Origin: an uncultured Moraxella sp.
GTDB taxonomy: Bacteria; Pseudomonadota; Gammaproteobacteria; Pseudomonadales; Moraxellaceae
Length of the DNA: 22,814 nucleotides
NCBI GenBank assembly: GCA_937975585.1
Contig: CALJUC010000021.1
Span: 1-22,814 of the forward strand
Reading direction: 5' to 3'
Shown here: piece by piece, positions 7,290 to 15,816 of the stretch
How positions within the stretch are numbered: the first letter of the stretch is position 1
How the letters are laid out: each line of letters starts with the position of its first letter
Made by a program: the position numbers and the translations under genes
Notes under the pieces: model-generated
What the model saw: the letters and a program-made list of their open reading frames with translations, nothing else
What the model was told of the DNA's origin: nothing
The model's database searches: none

Positions 7290-7343
7290 CTAGGCCATTT
7301 GGCAAGATTTATCAGGCAAAAATTTAAACAAAAGGAATTTTTC

Positions 7344-7811
7344 GTGCGCGCGCTAGATCGAATCGACAAATTGATTTTGGAAATATTACAACAGCAGGGG
7401 CGCATTTCAATGAGTGAGCTGGCAGCGAAGGTCAACCTATCGACCACGCCTTGCTCAGAGCGCGTTAAGCGTCTTGAGCGCGATGGCATTATTATGGGTT
7501 ATCACGCCCGCCTAAATCCGGCATTAGTCGATAAAAGACTGTTGGTGTTCTTGGAAATTAAGCTATCGGCCAAATCCGGCGATGTATTCGAGCAAGTGGC
7601 TAATAACTTAACGGAGATACCGGAAGTGCTAGAGTGTCACCTGATCTCAGGTGAGTTTGATTATCTGATCAAGGCGCGGCTCAAAGAGATGAGCGCGTAT
7701 CGCAAACTGCTTGGCAATATTCTAAAAAAACTGCCGGCCAGTGCCTCGACGCATAGTTATATCGTCATGGAAGAAGTTAAAGAAAGCTTGTATTTGGATG
7801 TTGGCAGCTAG
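7344..7811 (+). CDS. Lrp/AsnC-family regulator (DadR-like)
   Basis: Lrp-type proteins bind DNA as dimers or octamers and sense amino acids. The 155-residue protein begins ALDRIDKLILEILQQQGRIS, has the helix-turn-helix MSELAAKVNLSTTPCSERVKRLERDGII, and a C-terminal RAM domain (LECHLISGEFDYLIKARLKEM, YIVMEEVKESL). It is close to E. coli Lrp throughout. I chose GTG 7344 because AAAAGGA lies seven bases upstream and homologs begin near this point. A longer frame could start at TTG 7299, but that is almost at the predicted transcript start. Its divergent placement beside dadA-ridA suggests control of D-alanine or L-alanine use, as DadR does. A global Lrp role cannot be excluded. Confidence 0.9.
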   Translation: MRALDRIDKLILEILQQQGRISMSELAAKVNLSTTPCSERVKRLERDGIIMGYHARLNPALVDKRLLVFLEIKLSAKSGDVFEQVANNLTEIPEVLECHLISGEFDYLIKARLKEMSAYRKLLGNILKKLPASASTHSYIVMEEVKESLYLDVGS

Positions 7812-7904
7812 ATGAAGACCAAATTTTTCTTGATTTAACTGTACGCAGCAGCACCTAAAAGCGATATATACGAGTGAGAGAGTCGGCGAGAGGAGCATTA
7901 TTAG

Positions 7905-7937
7905 TGTGGCAACTTGCTACAAAAACGCGCTGCCACA
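7905..7937. terminator. Inverted repeat between convergent lrp and nsrR ends
   Basis: TGTGGCA (7905-7911) and TGCCACA (7931-7937) form a seven-base stem with a 19-base loop. No T-run follows directly in either direction, so it may be a transcript-end hairpin or chance. The rest of 7812-7945 shows no gene. Confidence 0.25.
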
Positions 7938-7945
7938 AACCTGCA

Positions 7946-8530
7946 TTATTTACCTAACAGTTGGCGCAATTCATCGGGATTGTGCAGCACATCGGCTAAG
8001 GTATAGCGGTCAAATATCGCTAAGAACGCTTGAATCGCCTCAAAAAACACCGGCTTTAATTGACAAACGGGTGAGATGACACAACCAGATACCGCTGGTA
8101 ACTCGGCGGCACTATCTGCCCATTGTTCAGCATTTACTGGAATTGACCATCGATGCTTACTATCTAATATCGGTGTTTCAGTATCCATGCGACTGTATGA
8201 TGATGAGATACCCCTGTCTGTGTCAGTTTTTTTAGGTAAAAAACAATCGGCCAAGGCAAAATCCGCTTCGGTATGACGCAATACTACCCCTAGATTAATA
8301 TCCTTGGGTGGCATGGCAAGGCGAATACCACCGTTTTTACCACGCATGGTATCAATCAAACCCATACGGCTTAGACTGTGTACGATTTTGACCAAATGAT
8401 GCTTAGAGATACCATAGCTGTCGGCAATGTCTTGCACATTGGCTAACGCCTGGCTTGATGGCATCACTGCCAAATAAATTAACGTACGTAATGCATAATC
8501 GCTATATTGGGTAATTCGCATAGTCACCAT
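7946..8530 (-). CDS. nsrR: Rrf2-family regulator, NsrR type, with insertion between cluster cysteines
   Basis: NsrR is an iron-sulfur repressor that releases DNA when nitric oxide damages its cluster. The N-terminus (MRITQYSDYALRTLIYLA) and winged helix (ISKHHLVKIVHSLSRMGLIDTMRGKNGGIRLA) are typical NsrR. The cysteines expected to hold the cluster are Cys96 (ALADCFLPKK), Cys150 and Cys156 (CVISPVCQLK). The last pair has the normal six-residue spacing. The first is 54 residues from the second instead of about five, because a polar, probably flexible segment of about 49 residues (101-149) is inserted. The protein is 194 residues against about 140-150 for the family. It is divergent from hmp, the classic NsrR target, which has matching operators. 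The ATG at 8530 or the one at 8521 could be the start; neither has a good ribosome site, and homologs favour 8521. Confidence 0.82.
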   Translation of the reverse strand: MVTMRITQYSDYALRTLIYLAVMPSSQALANVQDIADSYGISKHHLVKIVHSLSRMGLIDTMRGKNGGIRLAMPPKDINLGVVLRHTEADFALADCFLPKKTDTDRGISSSYSRMDTETPILDSKHRWSIPVNAEQWADSAAELPAVSGCVISPVCQLKPVFFEAIQAFLAIFDRYTLADVLHNPDELRQLLGK

Positions 8531-8907
8531 TTGTATTGCGTTGAATCAGAGATCACTAACTACCGAACAACACTGCCAATCAACATAAAAAATCAATTTT
8601 TAATTATAAGGGTTTTTATCGCAATTACTAGAGATACCCATGATTTGGCTGTGGATTCGCGCGTTCACGCTTTGCTATGTCAAATTTTGACCTCAAAAAC
8701 TTTTTTAAAATAAATTTGTCAAATAAAAATACCTGTTCTTGATGGAGTGGGTTCTGTCTTGTTTTTACTACATTTTACCAAATTAGCCATGCAAAACACT
8801 GCTTTAATTAGTAAATTTTAAATGGCTCGCCTAGTCGATAAGCAATAATCGCGTCACACGCTAGAAGAAAACCACACACACAAAATTTAATTTCCGCTCG
8901 CTTTTTA
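8531..8907. other. Non-coding gap between nsrR and hmp
   Basis: This AT-rich 377-base stretch lies between two divergent start regions. I see no credible gene, RNA or repeat in it. It must contain the nsrR promoter, but I could not identify convincing -35 and -10 elements, and no NsrR-like site is visible near the nsrR start. Confidence 0.6.
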
Positions 8908-8930
8908 AATATATATTTCATATACTACTT
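8908..8930. promoter_or_regulatory. Second, weaker NsrR-like operator
   Basis: This 23-base stretch (AATATATATTTC then ATATACTACTT) agrees with the remembered NsrR operator pattern at about 18 of 23 positions. It begins 26 bp upstream of the start of the strong site, about two and a half helical turns. AT-richness makes a partial match easier by chance, so this is tentative. Confidence 0.35.
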
Positions 8931-8933
8931 TAA

Positions 8934-8956
8934 AACATGTATTTTACATACATCTT
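8934..8956. promoter_or_regulatory. NsrR-like operator upstream of hmp
   Basis: The half-sites AACATGTATTT and ACATACATCTT flank a central T. This agrees with the enterobacterial NsrR pattern (AAGATGYATTT-N-AAATRCATCTT) at about 21 of 23 positions. It lies 41 bp before the hmp ATG, where bound repressor would block transcription. The match is to a consensus recalled from memory. Confidence 0.75.
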
Positions 8957-8997
8957 TAAATTGTTACTTCTTGATTATTCATCTAAGGGACCTTATT

Positions 8998-10191
8998 ATG
9001 TTAACTGTCGAGCAAAAAGCCATCATTAGCCAAACTGTACCTGTGTTGGAGCAGTATGGCACCCAAATCACCAAAGTGTTTTATGAGACTATGTTCAATG
9101 CGCATCCGGAGCTGTTGAACGTGTTTAATAAAACCAATCAAAGCCAAGGCCGCCAACAAACCGCGCTTGCGATGACGGTATTAGCCGCTGCCAAGCATAT
9201 TGACAACTTGGCTGCGCTGTTACCCCAAGTTGAGCAAATCGGCCACAAGCATCGCGCGTTACAGATTTTGCCGGAGCATTATCCAATTGTGGGTGAGAAC
9301 TTACTAAAGGCAATTAAGATCGTATTGGGGGATGCCGCCACGCCGGCCATCATTGATGCTTGGGCAGTCGCTTATCAGCAAATTGCCGATATTTTTATTG
9401 GCGTTGAACAACAAATGTACCAGCAAGCCAGTTGGCAAGGTTTTGCGCCCTTTAGAGTCGTGGAAAAAAATATTACAGGTAGTGATATTGCGGTATTTAG
9501 CGTCATACCCGTCAATGGCGATAGCCAACCCGCGATTGATTTGGACAAGCTAAAATTGGTAGCGGGGCAGTATATCACGGTCAAAACCCAACCGAGCGGT
9601 AGTGAAAATACCGCATTGCGCCATTATTCGATTGTGTCAATCGACGCTAGTCAAGGCTTGCAATTTGCCGTGCGTCGCGATTTAGGCAATGATCATGAGG
9701 GCTTGGTTTCCAACTATCTGCATGATGCGGTACAAGTTGGGGATGAAATCTTACTATCGGCCCCAGCAGGCGATTTTGTCTTAGCGAGCCAACTCATCAC
9801 CCAAAACACGATACCGTTGGTGCTGATTAGCGCCGGCGTGGGGGTCACCCCGGTCAAAGCCATGCTTGAGCAGCAACTTGCACAAAACCCGAACCGTCCG
9901 ATTATTTGGGTGTATGCTTGCCAAGATAGCGCGCATCATGCGTTTGCCGAGGACATTGAGGCATTACTCGCAAAAGGTCTTAACACCCAATCACATACTT
10001 TCTATTCAGCTGAAGGTGAGCGCCTAACCACGGCTTGGTTGGAAAATTTACCTAACCCAGCGGATGTGTATGTGTGTGGCTCAATGAACTTTATGGAACA
10101 AATGATTGCAGGGTTATTGTCGCTAAAACACCATAATGACAGCGTTCACTATGAACCATTTGGTCCTAAAATGAGTTTGCCAGTGGTATAA
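8998..10191 (+). CDS. hmp: Flavohaemoglobin / nitric oxide dioxygenase
   Basis: Hmp oxidises nitric oxide to nitrate with O2 and NAD(P)H in the cytosol. The 397-residue protein matches E. coli Hmp in length. The globin domain (1-140) has Tyr29, Gln53 and proximal haem ligand His85 (IGHKHRALQI) at the same numbers as E. coli. The FAD domain follows (about 150-260, with LRHYSIVS), and the NAD domain shows SAGVGVTPVKAMLEQQL and CGSMNFM, ending VHYEPFGPKMSL. I chose ATG 8998 because AAGGGA (8985-8990) lies seven bases upstream and the family begins MLT; an upstream frame from 8971 has no support. NsrR-like operators precede it and nsrR is divergent, so NO-induced expression is likely. A strong terminator follows. 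Confidence 0.97.
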   Translation: MLTVEQKAIISQTVPVLEQYGTQITKVFYETMFNAHPELLNVFNKTNQSQGRQQTALAMTVLAAAKHIDNLAALLPQVEQIGHKHRALQILPEHYPIVGENLLKAIKIVLGDAATPAIIDAWAVAYQQIADIFIGVEQQMYQQASWQGFAPFRVVEKNITGSDIAVFSVIPVNGDSQPAIDLDKLKLVAGQYITVKTQPSGSENTALRHYSIVSIDASQGLQFAVRRDLGNDHEGLVSNYLHDAVQVGDEILLSAPAGDFVLASQLITQNTIPLVLISAGVGVTPVKAMLEQQLAQNPNRPIIWVYACQDSAHHAFAEDIEALLAKGLNTQSHTFYSAEGERLTTAWLENLPNPADVYVCGSMNFMEQMIAGLLSLKHHNDSVHYEPFGPKMSLPVV

Positions 10192-10213
10192 GGGTTTAAA
10201 AATCCCGACTGAT

Positions 10214-10246
10214 AAAAAAGCCCAAACTTAGCGTTTGGGCTTTTTT
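10214..10246. terminator. Bidirectional intrinsic terminator between hmp and hutI
   Basis: The arms gcccaaac (10220-10227) and gtttgggc (10233-10240) form a perfect eight-base stem with a five-base loop, flanked by six A and six T. It ends both hmp (plus) and the hut operon (minus). Confidence 0.9.
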
Positions 10247-10296
10247 ATACTGGGATTACTACTGCAATGTTAAGGCTTTAAAAAAAACTGCTAACT

Positions 10297-11658
10297 TTAT
10301 GCTTGCCATACGGTCGGTAAGTTAAACAGATTTGCCGGTGTGGTTAGCGTGGGTGAGGTAAGGGCAAATAGCGACGGTTTCCCCATCAAGTAACTCAAAT
10401 CTGCGGGGCGATCAATGTCCCAAATCGCCAAGTCAGCATCATAGCCAATCGCAATTTTGCCTTTGTGCTGCTGTAAGCCCAATGCTTTTGCCGCGTGTAA
10501 TGTCGTGCCGGCTAGCGCTTCTTCTGGCGTTAGGGCAAATAGGGTACACCCCATATTCATCGCCAAGCGTAATGACGTACAAGGTGACGTCCCCGGGTTA
10601 CAGTCGGTTGAAATCGCCATTGCCACACCATGCGCGCGTAAGCTAGCAATGGGTGGACGCTGGGTTTCATGTAAGGTATAAAACGCCGCAGGCAATAACA
10701 CGGCAACCGTGCCCGCTTGTGCCATTTTTACCACATTGGCTTCACTTAGATACTCAATATGGTCGCTTGATAATCCGCCAAAATCCGCCACCAAGCCACT
10801 ACCACCCATATTGCTGAGCTGTTCTGCATGGAGTTTGATTGGCAAGCCGAGTTGGGTCGCGGTGTCAAATACTCGTGTGACTTGCTCAAGCGTAAAGGCG
10901 ATATTTTCACAAAATGCGTCTACCGCATCAATCAACCCTTCAGCATGTAAGATAGGCATCCATTCACAAACGGCATCAATATAACCATCGGCATTGTCTT
11001 TATATTCCGGTGGTAACGCGTGTGCGGCTAAGTAAGTGGTTTTGATGGTAACGCCATAATCTTGACCCAGTTTACGAGCCACTTGTAGCATCTTACGCTC
11101 ATTATCCAAGTCAAGGCCATAGCCAGATTTGATTTCAATGGTGGTGACACCATCGCCAATCAGGGCGCGCAGGCGTGGCTCAGTTTGCTGATACAGCTGT
11201 TCAGCACTTATGGCGCGTGTGGCCGTCACGGTTGATAAAATCCCGCCGCCTTGCTGAGCAATCTCGCTATAGCTAACACCTTGCAAGCGTGCTTCAAACT
11301 CATTACTGCGATTGCCGCCATACACCAGATGGGTATGACAATCTATGAGCGCAGGCGTGACCCAACGTCCTTGCAAATCAAAGGTTTGCTCAGCGGTCAG
11401 GTTTTGCGCGGCCTCACTGCTGCCTATCCAAGCGATTTTTCCCGCACGCGTGGCAATCGCGGCATCAAGTAATTGCCCATAAGGTATCGCTGCCACGTCT
11501 GTCGTGGTATTGTCAGGGTTGTTTTTACTATCTAAGGTACAGCCAAAATCCGCGTTCATGGTCGCAATATTGGCATGGACATACAGGGTATCAAATGCTG
11601 ATTCAGCGACTTGGGTATGTTCAGAAGGCTTGTGGGAAGTAGGATGAAAGGCGGTCAT
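10297..11658 (-). CDS. hutI: Imidazolonepropionase
   Basis: HutI hydrolyses 4-imidazolone-5-propionate to N-formimino-L-glutamate, the third step of histidine degradation. It is a metal-dependent amidohydrolase. The metal motif DCHTHLVYGG gives His108 and His110, followed by EIKSGYGLD, TTYLAAHALPPEY, KLHAEQLSNMGG and STDCNPGTSPCTSL. At 453 residues it is longer than the usual 405-420. The extra length is an N-terminal leader of about 20 residues and a polar insertion at about 40-57 (SKNNPDNTTTDVAA) in the strand-rich N-terminal domain, away from the active-site motifs. The ATG has AAGGA eight bases upstream. It is the last gene of the hut operon, just before the shared terminator. Confidence 0.95.
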   Translation of the reverse strand: MTAFHPTSHKPSEHTQVAESAFDTLYVHANIATMNADFGCTLDSKNNPDNTTTDVAAIPYGQLLDAAIATRAGKIAWIGSSEAAQNLTAEQTFDLQGRWVTPALIDCHTHLVYGGNRSNEFEARLQGVSYSEIAQQGGGILSTVTATRAISAEQLYQQTEPRLRALIGDGVTTIEIKSGYGLDLDNERKMLQVARKLGQDYGVTIKTTYLAAHALPPEYKDNADGYIDAVCEWMPILHAEGLIDAVDAFCENIAFTLEQVTRVFDTATQLGLPIKLHAEQLSNMGGSGLVADFGGLSSDHIEYLSEANVVKMAQAGTVAVLLPAAFYTLHETQRPPIASLRAHGVAMAISTDCNPGTSPCTSLRLAMNMGCTLFALTPEEALAGTTLHAAKALGLQQHKGKIAIGYDADLAIWDIDRPADLSYLMGKPSLFALTSPTLTTPANLFNLPTVWQA

Positions 11659-11727
11659 AACGCATATCCTTGCTATCTAGTAGTATTCGTCTTGATAGGT
11701 AATTTTAACAACGGGTCAATCGGGGAG

Positions 11728-12771
11728 TTAATTTGCTGCTATCGGGCGATTTTTCGTCAATAACCACTGTCCAATCATCGCTACTAACAGCCGTGCGCTG
11801 ACTTTTAGTCCACGACCATCGATATCATAAGTTGGGTTAACTTCGGCCATATCCATCAGGCTAACCTTACCTGAGGCGATAATGTGATTCGCACAGCGTT
11901 CGACAAAGTCCAATGACAGTCCTTTTGCGGCAACCGCACTGACCGCAGGCATAACCGAAGCACTTAGACAATCCATGTCCACGGTCAAATATACCACGTC
12001 CACACTGTCCAAAAACGCGCGCAATTTACTTTCAATGGTTGGCCAACCAAGGCGATAACATTCATCATCACTGATGACGCGCACGCCCAATTCTTCTGCA
12101 CGGTCAAACAAGGCAGCGGTATTGGCAAACTCGCTCACACCAATACATAGGTAATGAAAGCTGCTGTGATTAGCATTCACCCATTCGGCAATTTGGCGAA
12201 AGGGCGTACCCGATGTGGCATATTGGTCTTGGCGCAAGTCCAGATGCGCATCGAAGTTAATCACCCCAATGGCTGGCATGGCGTTGGGGGTCTTGGCTTG
12301 TAACGCTTGCCACAAACCCAAAAAGCTACCAAAGGCGATTTCATGCCCGCCACCGATACCGACGGCCAACTTGTCAGCGGCTATCAGTTGGCTGATTTGG
12401 TCAGCATACGCTTGTTGTGCGGCTTCCAATGCCCCGACTTGAATTTGGTCATTATCCTCACAGGCAATCGTACCAACATCACCGACTAAACTATCCAGTG
12501 CGATATCCAATTCACTATGTAAGGCTTGCAAATCGTGTGAAATAGGTAACTTTGCCAAGGCGGCTTTTATCCTATCAGGGGCGTGTTTTGCCCCAATACG
12601 CCCTTGGTTGCGCAATACGCCTTGGTCACAGGCAAACCCCACCAACCCCACTTGTTGTGCCTGATACTCGCCAATCGACTGATACCAGTAACGCGCGCGC
12701 ACTGACTCATACGGCTCTTGGCGACCGGCATACAAGCTTGGATTAAATGGGTGAAAACTATGAAAGTGCAT
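11728..12771 (-). CDS. hutG: Formimidoylglutamase (arginase family)
   Basis: HutG converts N-formimino-L-glutamate to glutamate and formamide, the last step of this form of the hut pathway. The 347-residue protein has the two-manganese arginase-family motifs: GIGGGHE (His143), INFDAHLDLR (Asp174, His176, Asp178) and TVDMDCLSASVMPA (Asp265, Asp267). I chose ATG 12771, because AAGGATGG precedes it at a workable distance. The ATG at 12783 abuts the ribosome site, and the longer frame would begin at TTG 12792. The enzyme gives the HutG one-step route; no formiminoglutamate deiminase (HutF) is present, consistent with this route. It lies 79 bp downstream of hutH and 69 bp upstream of hutI. Confidence 0.93.
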   Translation of the reverse strand: MHFHSFHPFNPSLYAGRQEPYESVRARYWYQSIGEYQAQQVGLVGFACDQGVLRNQGRIGAKHAPDRIKAALAKLPISHDLQALHSELDIALDSLVGDVGTIACEDNDQIQVGALEAAQQAYADQISQLIAADKLAVGIGGGHEIAFGSFLGLWQALQAKTPNAMPAIGVINFDAHLDLRQDQYATSGTPFRQIAEWVNANHSSFHYLCIGVSEFANTAALFDRAEELGVRVISDDECYRLGWPTIESKLRAFLDSVDVVYLTVDMDCLSASVMPAVSAVAAKGLSLDFVERCANHIIASGKVSLMDMAEVNPTYDIDGRGLKVSARLLVAMIGQWLLTKNRPIAAN

Positions 12772-12850
12772 CGTTGCAACCATCCTTGGCAAAGTTAAAC
12801 GAATTGTGATGACTATAAAACCTTGGTCTAAAAGCGATTGATTTAAAATC

Positions 12851-14401
12851 CTATTGGCTCAAAAACCATTCTTGACGCAAATCTGACCAATCAGCAAGCA
12901 AATCACCATTAAACACCAACTGTTTTGCCGCTTCGATATCTGGGGCAAAGTAACGGTCTTTATCATAGTTAGGGACCTGTTCGCGCAGCTTGTCATGTAC
13001 GACTTGTAATAATGGCGAGGTGCTTAAGCCCTTTTCACCGTGAAAATCAACGCCTTGAGCAGCCGCCAACAGTTCAATACCGACGATGGTCGCGGTATTA
13101 TGTGCCATATCATATAGACGACGTGCCGCAAAAGTCGCCATCGACACATGGTCTTCTTGGTTGGCGGATGTCGGGATACTATCGACACTCGCAGGGTGAG
13201 CGATTGATTTATTTTCTGATGCCAATGCCGCCGCCGTCACATGCGCAATCATAAAGCCTGAGTTGACACCTGGGTTTTTTACCAAGAAAGGCGGCAAGCC
13301 TGATAAAGTCGCATCAATCAATAACGCCACGCGACGCTCTGACATCGAACCAATCTCACTAATCGCCAATGCCAAGGTGTCAGCGGCAAATGCCACAGGC
13401 TCTGCATGGAAATTACCGCCTGAAATGACCGCAACTTCTTCTTGATCGGTAAAAATCAACGGATTATCGGTCACAGCGTTGGCTTCGATTAATAGCGTTT
13501 TACCGGCTTGGTTAATCAAATCCAAACACGCACCCATGACCTGTGGTTGACAACGTAGGCAGTATGGGTCTTGTACACGCTCATCCCCCTCACGGTGTGA
13601 GTCACGGATTTGGCTACCTTCAATCAACTCACGATGGGTACGCGCGATTTGGATTTGACCATGATGACCACGTGAGGTATGAATACGTGGGTCAAATGGC
13701 GAATCCGAACCACGAGCCGCATCAATCGACAACGAACCAACGACGGTCGCCGCTGACAAGATATCTTGCGCCAAGAAGTAACCACGCACTGCCAAAGCTG
13801 TTGATGTTTGGGTACCATTAATCAGTGCTAAGCCTTCTTTGGCCGCCAAGGTGATCGGCGCCAAGCCCGCTTTTGCCAATGCTTCTTTGGCTGCTACGGC
13901 TTGACCATCCACATACACAAGGCCTTCACCGAGCAATGCTAAGGTCATATGTGAGAGCGGTGCTAAGTCACCCGATGCGCCAACCGAACCTTTGGCCGGA
14001 ATATGCGGAATGATATTGTGATTAATTAAACCCAATAACCCATCCACTACCTCACGACGCACACCTGATACGCCACGGGCAAGACTGGCTACTTTCATCA
14101 CCATGATTAGGCGCACCACATTGTCTGGTAGACGATCACCAGTACCGACCGAATGCGATAAAATCAAATTGCGTTGCAATAACTCAAGCTCATCATTACT
14201 GATACGCGTTTTAGCAAGCAAACCAAAGCCAGTGTTAATACCATACGCGCTTTTATCTTGGTCGATAATCGTCTGTACGGCCGCTTGCGAACGATCAATA
14301 TCCGCGTAAGCATCGGGATGTAAGGTCACGGTCACAGGCGCATCATAGATTTGACGTAATTGGGCAAACGTGATTTTTCCTGGGATGATTAATAGATTCA
14401 T
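12851..14401 (-). CDS. hutH: Histidine ammonia-lyase
   Basis: HutH removes ammonia from L-histidine to give urocanate, the first step of the pathway. The 516-residue protein carries the Ala-Ser-Gly triad at 142-144 (GSVGASGDLAPLSHM) that cyclises to the MIO electrophile; Ser143 has the same number as in Pseudomonas putida HAL. SAYGINTGFG (51-60) and the QDPYCLRCQPQVMGA block support the family and the histidine-specific branch. AAGGA lies five bases before the ATG. It begins 28 bp after the yjiH-type gene, which indicates one transcript. Confidence 0.97.
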   Translation of the reverse strand: MNLLIIPGKITFAQLRQIYDAPVTVTLHPDAYADIDRSQAAVQTIIDQDKSAYGINTGFGLLAKTRISNDELELLQRNLILSHSVGTGDRLPDNVVRLIMVMKVASLARGVSGVRREVVDGLLGLINHNIIPHIPAKGSVGASGDLAPLSHMTLALLGEGLVYVDGQAVAAKEALAKAGLAPITLAAKEGLALINGTQTSTALAVRGYFLAQDILSAATVVGSLSIDAARGSDSPFDPRIHTSRGHHGQIQIARTHRELIEGSQIRDSHREGDERVQDPYCLRCQPQVMGACLDLINQAGKTLLIEANAVTDNPLIFTDQEEVAVISGGNFHAEPVAFAADTLALAISEIGSMSERRVALLIDATLSGLPPFLVKNPGVNSGFMIAHVTAAALASENKSIAHPASVDSIPTSANQEDHVSMATFAARRLYDMAHNTATIVGIELLAAAQGVDFHGEKGLSTSPLLQVVHDKLREQVPNYDKDRYFAPDIEAAKQLVFNGDLLADWSDLRQEWFLSQ

Positions 14402-14428
14402 ATTTATCCTTAAATAAAGCTATTCAAA

Positions 14429-15733
14429 TTAAGTTAGCAATCCAAAACCGATGGCTAAATGCCCAAATAAACTTGCCAAAAGAATACTTAATGCGGTGCG
14501 AATAAACCATATAATAACCATTTTCCCGATTGATAACGGTATTTGTGTGGCCAACACGCAAGGTATCATCGCGGAGAAAAAGATAATGGCACTGATAGAT
14601 ACAATAGCGGTTACATATCTGACCAAAATATCCGCTTTAGCTAGCAATAATGCCGGTAAAAACATTTCAGCCAACCCAGCAGATAAGCCTTTAGCGACAT
14701 TCATAGGTGACTCAAGCCCACCGAGCCAAGTAAATGGATATAACACCAAACCAAGAATGTCAAAAACAGGGGTATATTTGGCCAATAATAAACCTAGCAA
14801 ACCGATCGCAATAATCGATGGCACAATCGCTGCTGCCATTTTGATACCATCAAACAAGTTGAACCATAAGATTTTTGGTAAGCTATCAGCATTTTTCGCC
14901 ACTTCAATACCAGTTTGCCACGCTCTACCCATTCGATTACCTTTAACATCATCATCCGTTCTTGAATGCTGGTTATCAAGTCCACTGATTGGTGGAAGAC
15001 GGGCGGTAATAGCTGTCACAACAAAGGTGATGACCAAGCAAGTCCAGAAGTAAAAATTCCAATATGGCATCAAATTAAGCGTCTTTGCCACAATTACCAT
15101 AAAGGCAGTAGAAACCGTGGAAAAACCTGTCGCAATAATCGCCGCTTCTTTGGCAGAATACTGTCCTTGACGATAAACTCGGTCAGTAATTAATAATGCT
15201 ACTGAATAACTACCAACAAACGATGCAACCGCATCAATAGCAGAGGCACCCGGCGTTTTAAATAATGGCTTCATGACTGGTTGCATAATGACACCCATCA
15301 ATTCCAACAAGCCAAAACCTAATAAAAACGATAGCATCAAAGCGCCAATCGGCACAATCATACCAACAGATAGTGCAAGCTTTTCAAACAAGAATGGCAT
15401 CATGTCTTTAGCCATCAAACTTTCTGGTAACAGATTAGCAATATACAAAGTTGCTAATACCAAACCGATAATTTTAAAAATCGTCAAAACTTTCATGGTT
15501 AAATTTTTACGCCAACTTCCTGTTAAAAATGGGTTAACCACACCATAAATCATTAACATAAAGAGTAAAATAACCGCCATTGGGCGTTGTTGACTCACCA
15601 AATAAGTGGCCGCATGGTCAAAAGCAATGGTGCTTTTACCATTAATCTCAAATGGCACAAAAAACATCATAATGCCAATTAAACTAAATCCAATCATTTG
15701 GATGGTCGCCAAAGTATTTGACTTTGTTGCCAT
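14429..15733 (-). CDS. YjiH-family membrane protein with nucleoside-recognition (Gate) domains
   Basis: This is a 434-residue, very hydrophobic inner-membrane protein with about ten spans. The pattern fits the YjiH family: FFVPFEINGKSTIAFDH near the start, LSFLLGFGLLELMGVIMQPVMKPLFKTPGASAIDAVASFVGSYSVALL in the first gate-like half, and ESPMNVAKGLSAGLAEMFLPALLLA in the second. The function of the family is not established as far as I know. Here it sits between hutU and hutH on the same strand, with AAGGA seven bases before its ATG, and no standard histidine permease is in the cluster. It may therefore transport histidine, urocanate or a product, but that is inference from context. A polar loop (about 250-275) separates the two halves. 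Confidence 0.85.
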   Translation of the reverse strand: MATKSNTLATIQMIGFSLIGIMMFFVPFEINGKSTIAFDHAATYLVSQQRPMAVILLFMLMIYGVVNPFLTGSWRKNLTMKVLTIFKIIGLVLATLYIANLLPESLMAKDMMPFLFEKLALSVGMIVPIGALMLSFLLGFGLLELMGVIMQPVMKPLFKTPGASAIDAVASFVGSYSVALLITDRVYRQGQYSAKEAAIIATGFSTVSTAFMVIVAKTLNLMPYWNFYFWTCLVITFVVTAITARLPPISGLDNQHSRTDDDVKGNRMGRAWQTGIEVAKNADSLPKILWFNLFDGIKMAAAIVPSIIAIGLLGLLLAKYTPVFDILGLVLYPFTWLGGLESPMNVAKGLSAGLAEMFLPALLLAKADILVRYVTAIVSISAIIFFSAMIPCVLATQIPLSIGKMVIIWFIRTALSILLASLFGHLAIGFGLLT

Positions 15734-15816
15734 AACGTATCCTTGTCATCAGTCCATAACGAGAAGCACAGAGAGTAACTGGATACTCTAAGTACTTCTA
15801 TCCTTTATCCGAACTA

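Noticed and set aside
7299..7343. TTG at 7299 as the start of the Lrp-type regulator.
   Set aside because: It lies almost at the predicted transcript start, has no ribosome site, and adds residues absent from Lrp; GTG 7344 has AAAAGGA at the right distance.
14451..15053. A 200-residue plus-strand frame inside the YjiH-type gene.
   Set aside because: It is antisense to a well-supported membrane protein, lacks a ribosome site and resembles no known protein.
15774..15791. AGAGTA/TACTCT hairpin between hutU and the YjiH-type gene as a terminator.
   Set aside because: The stem is only six weak base pairs without a T-run, and the genes look like one operon.
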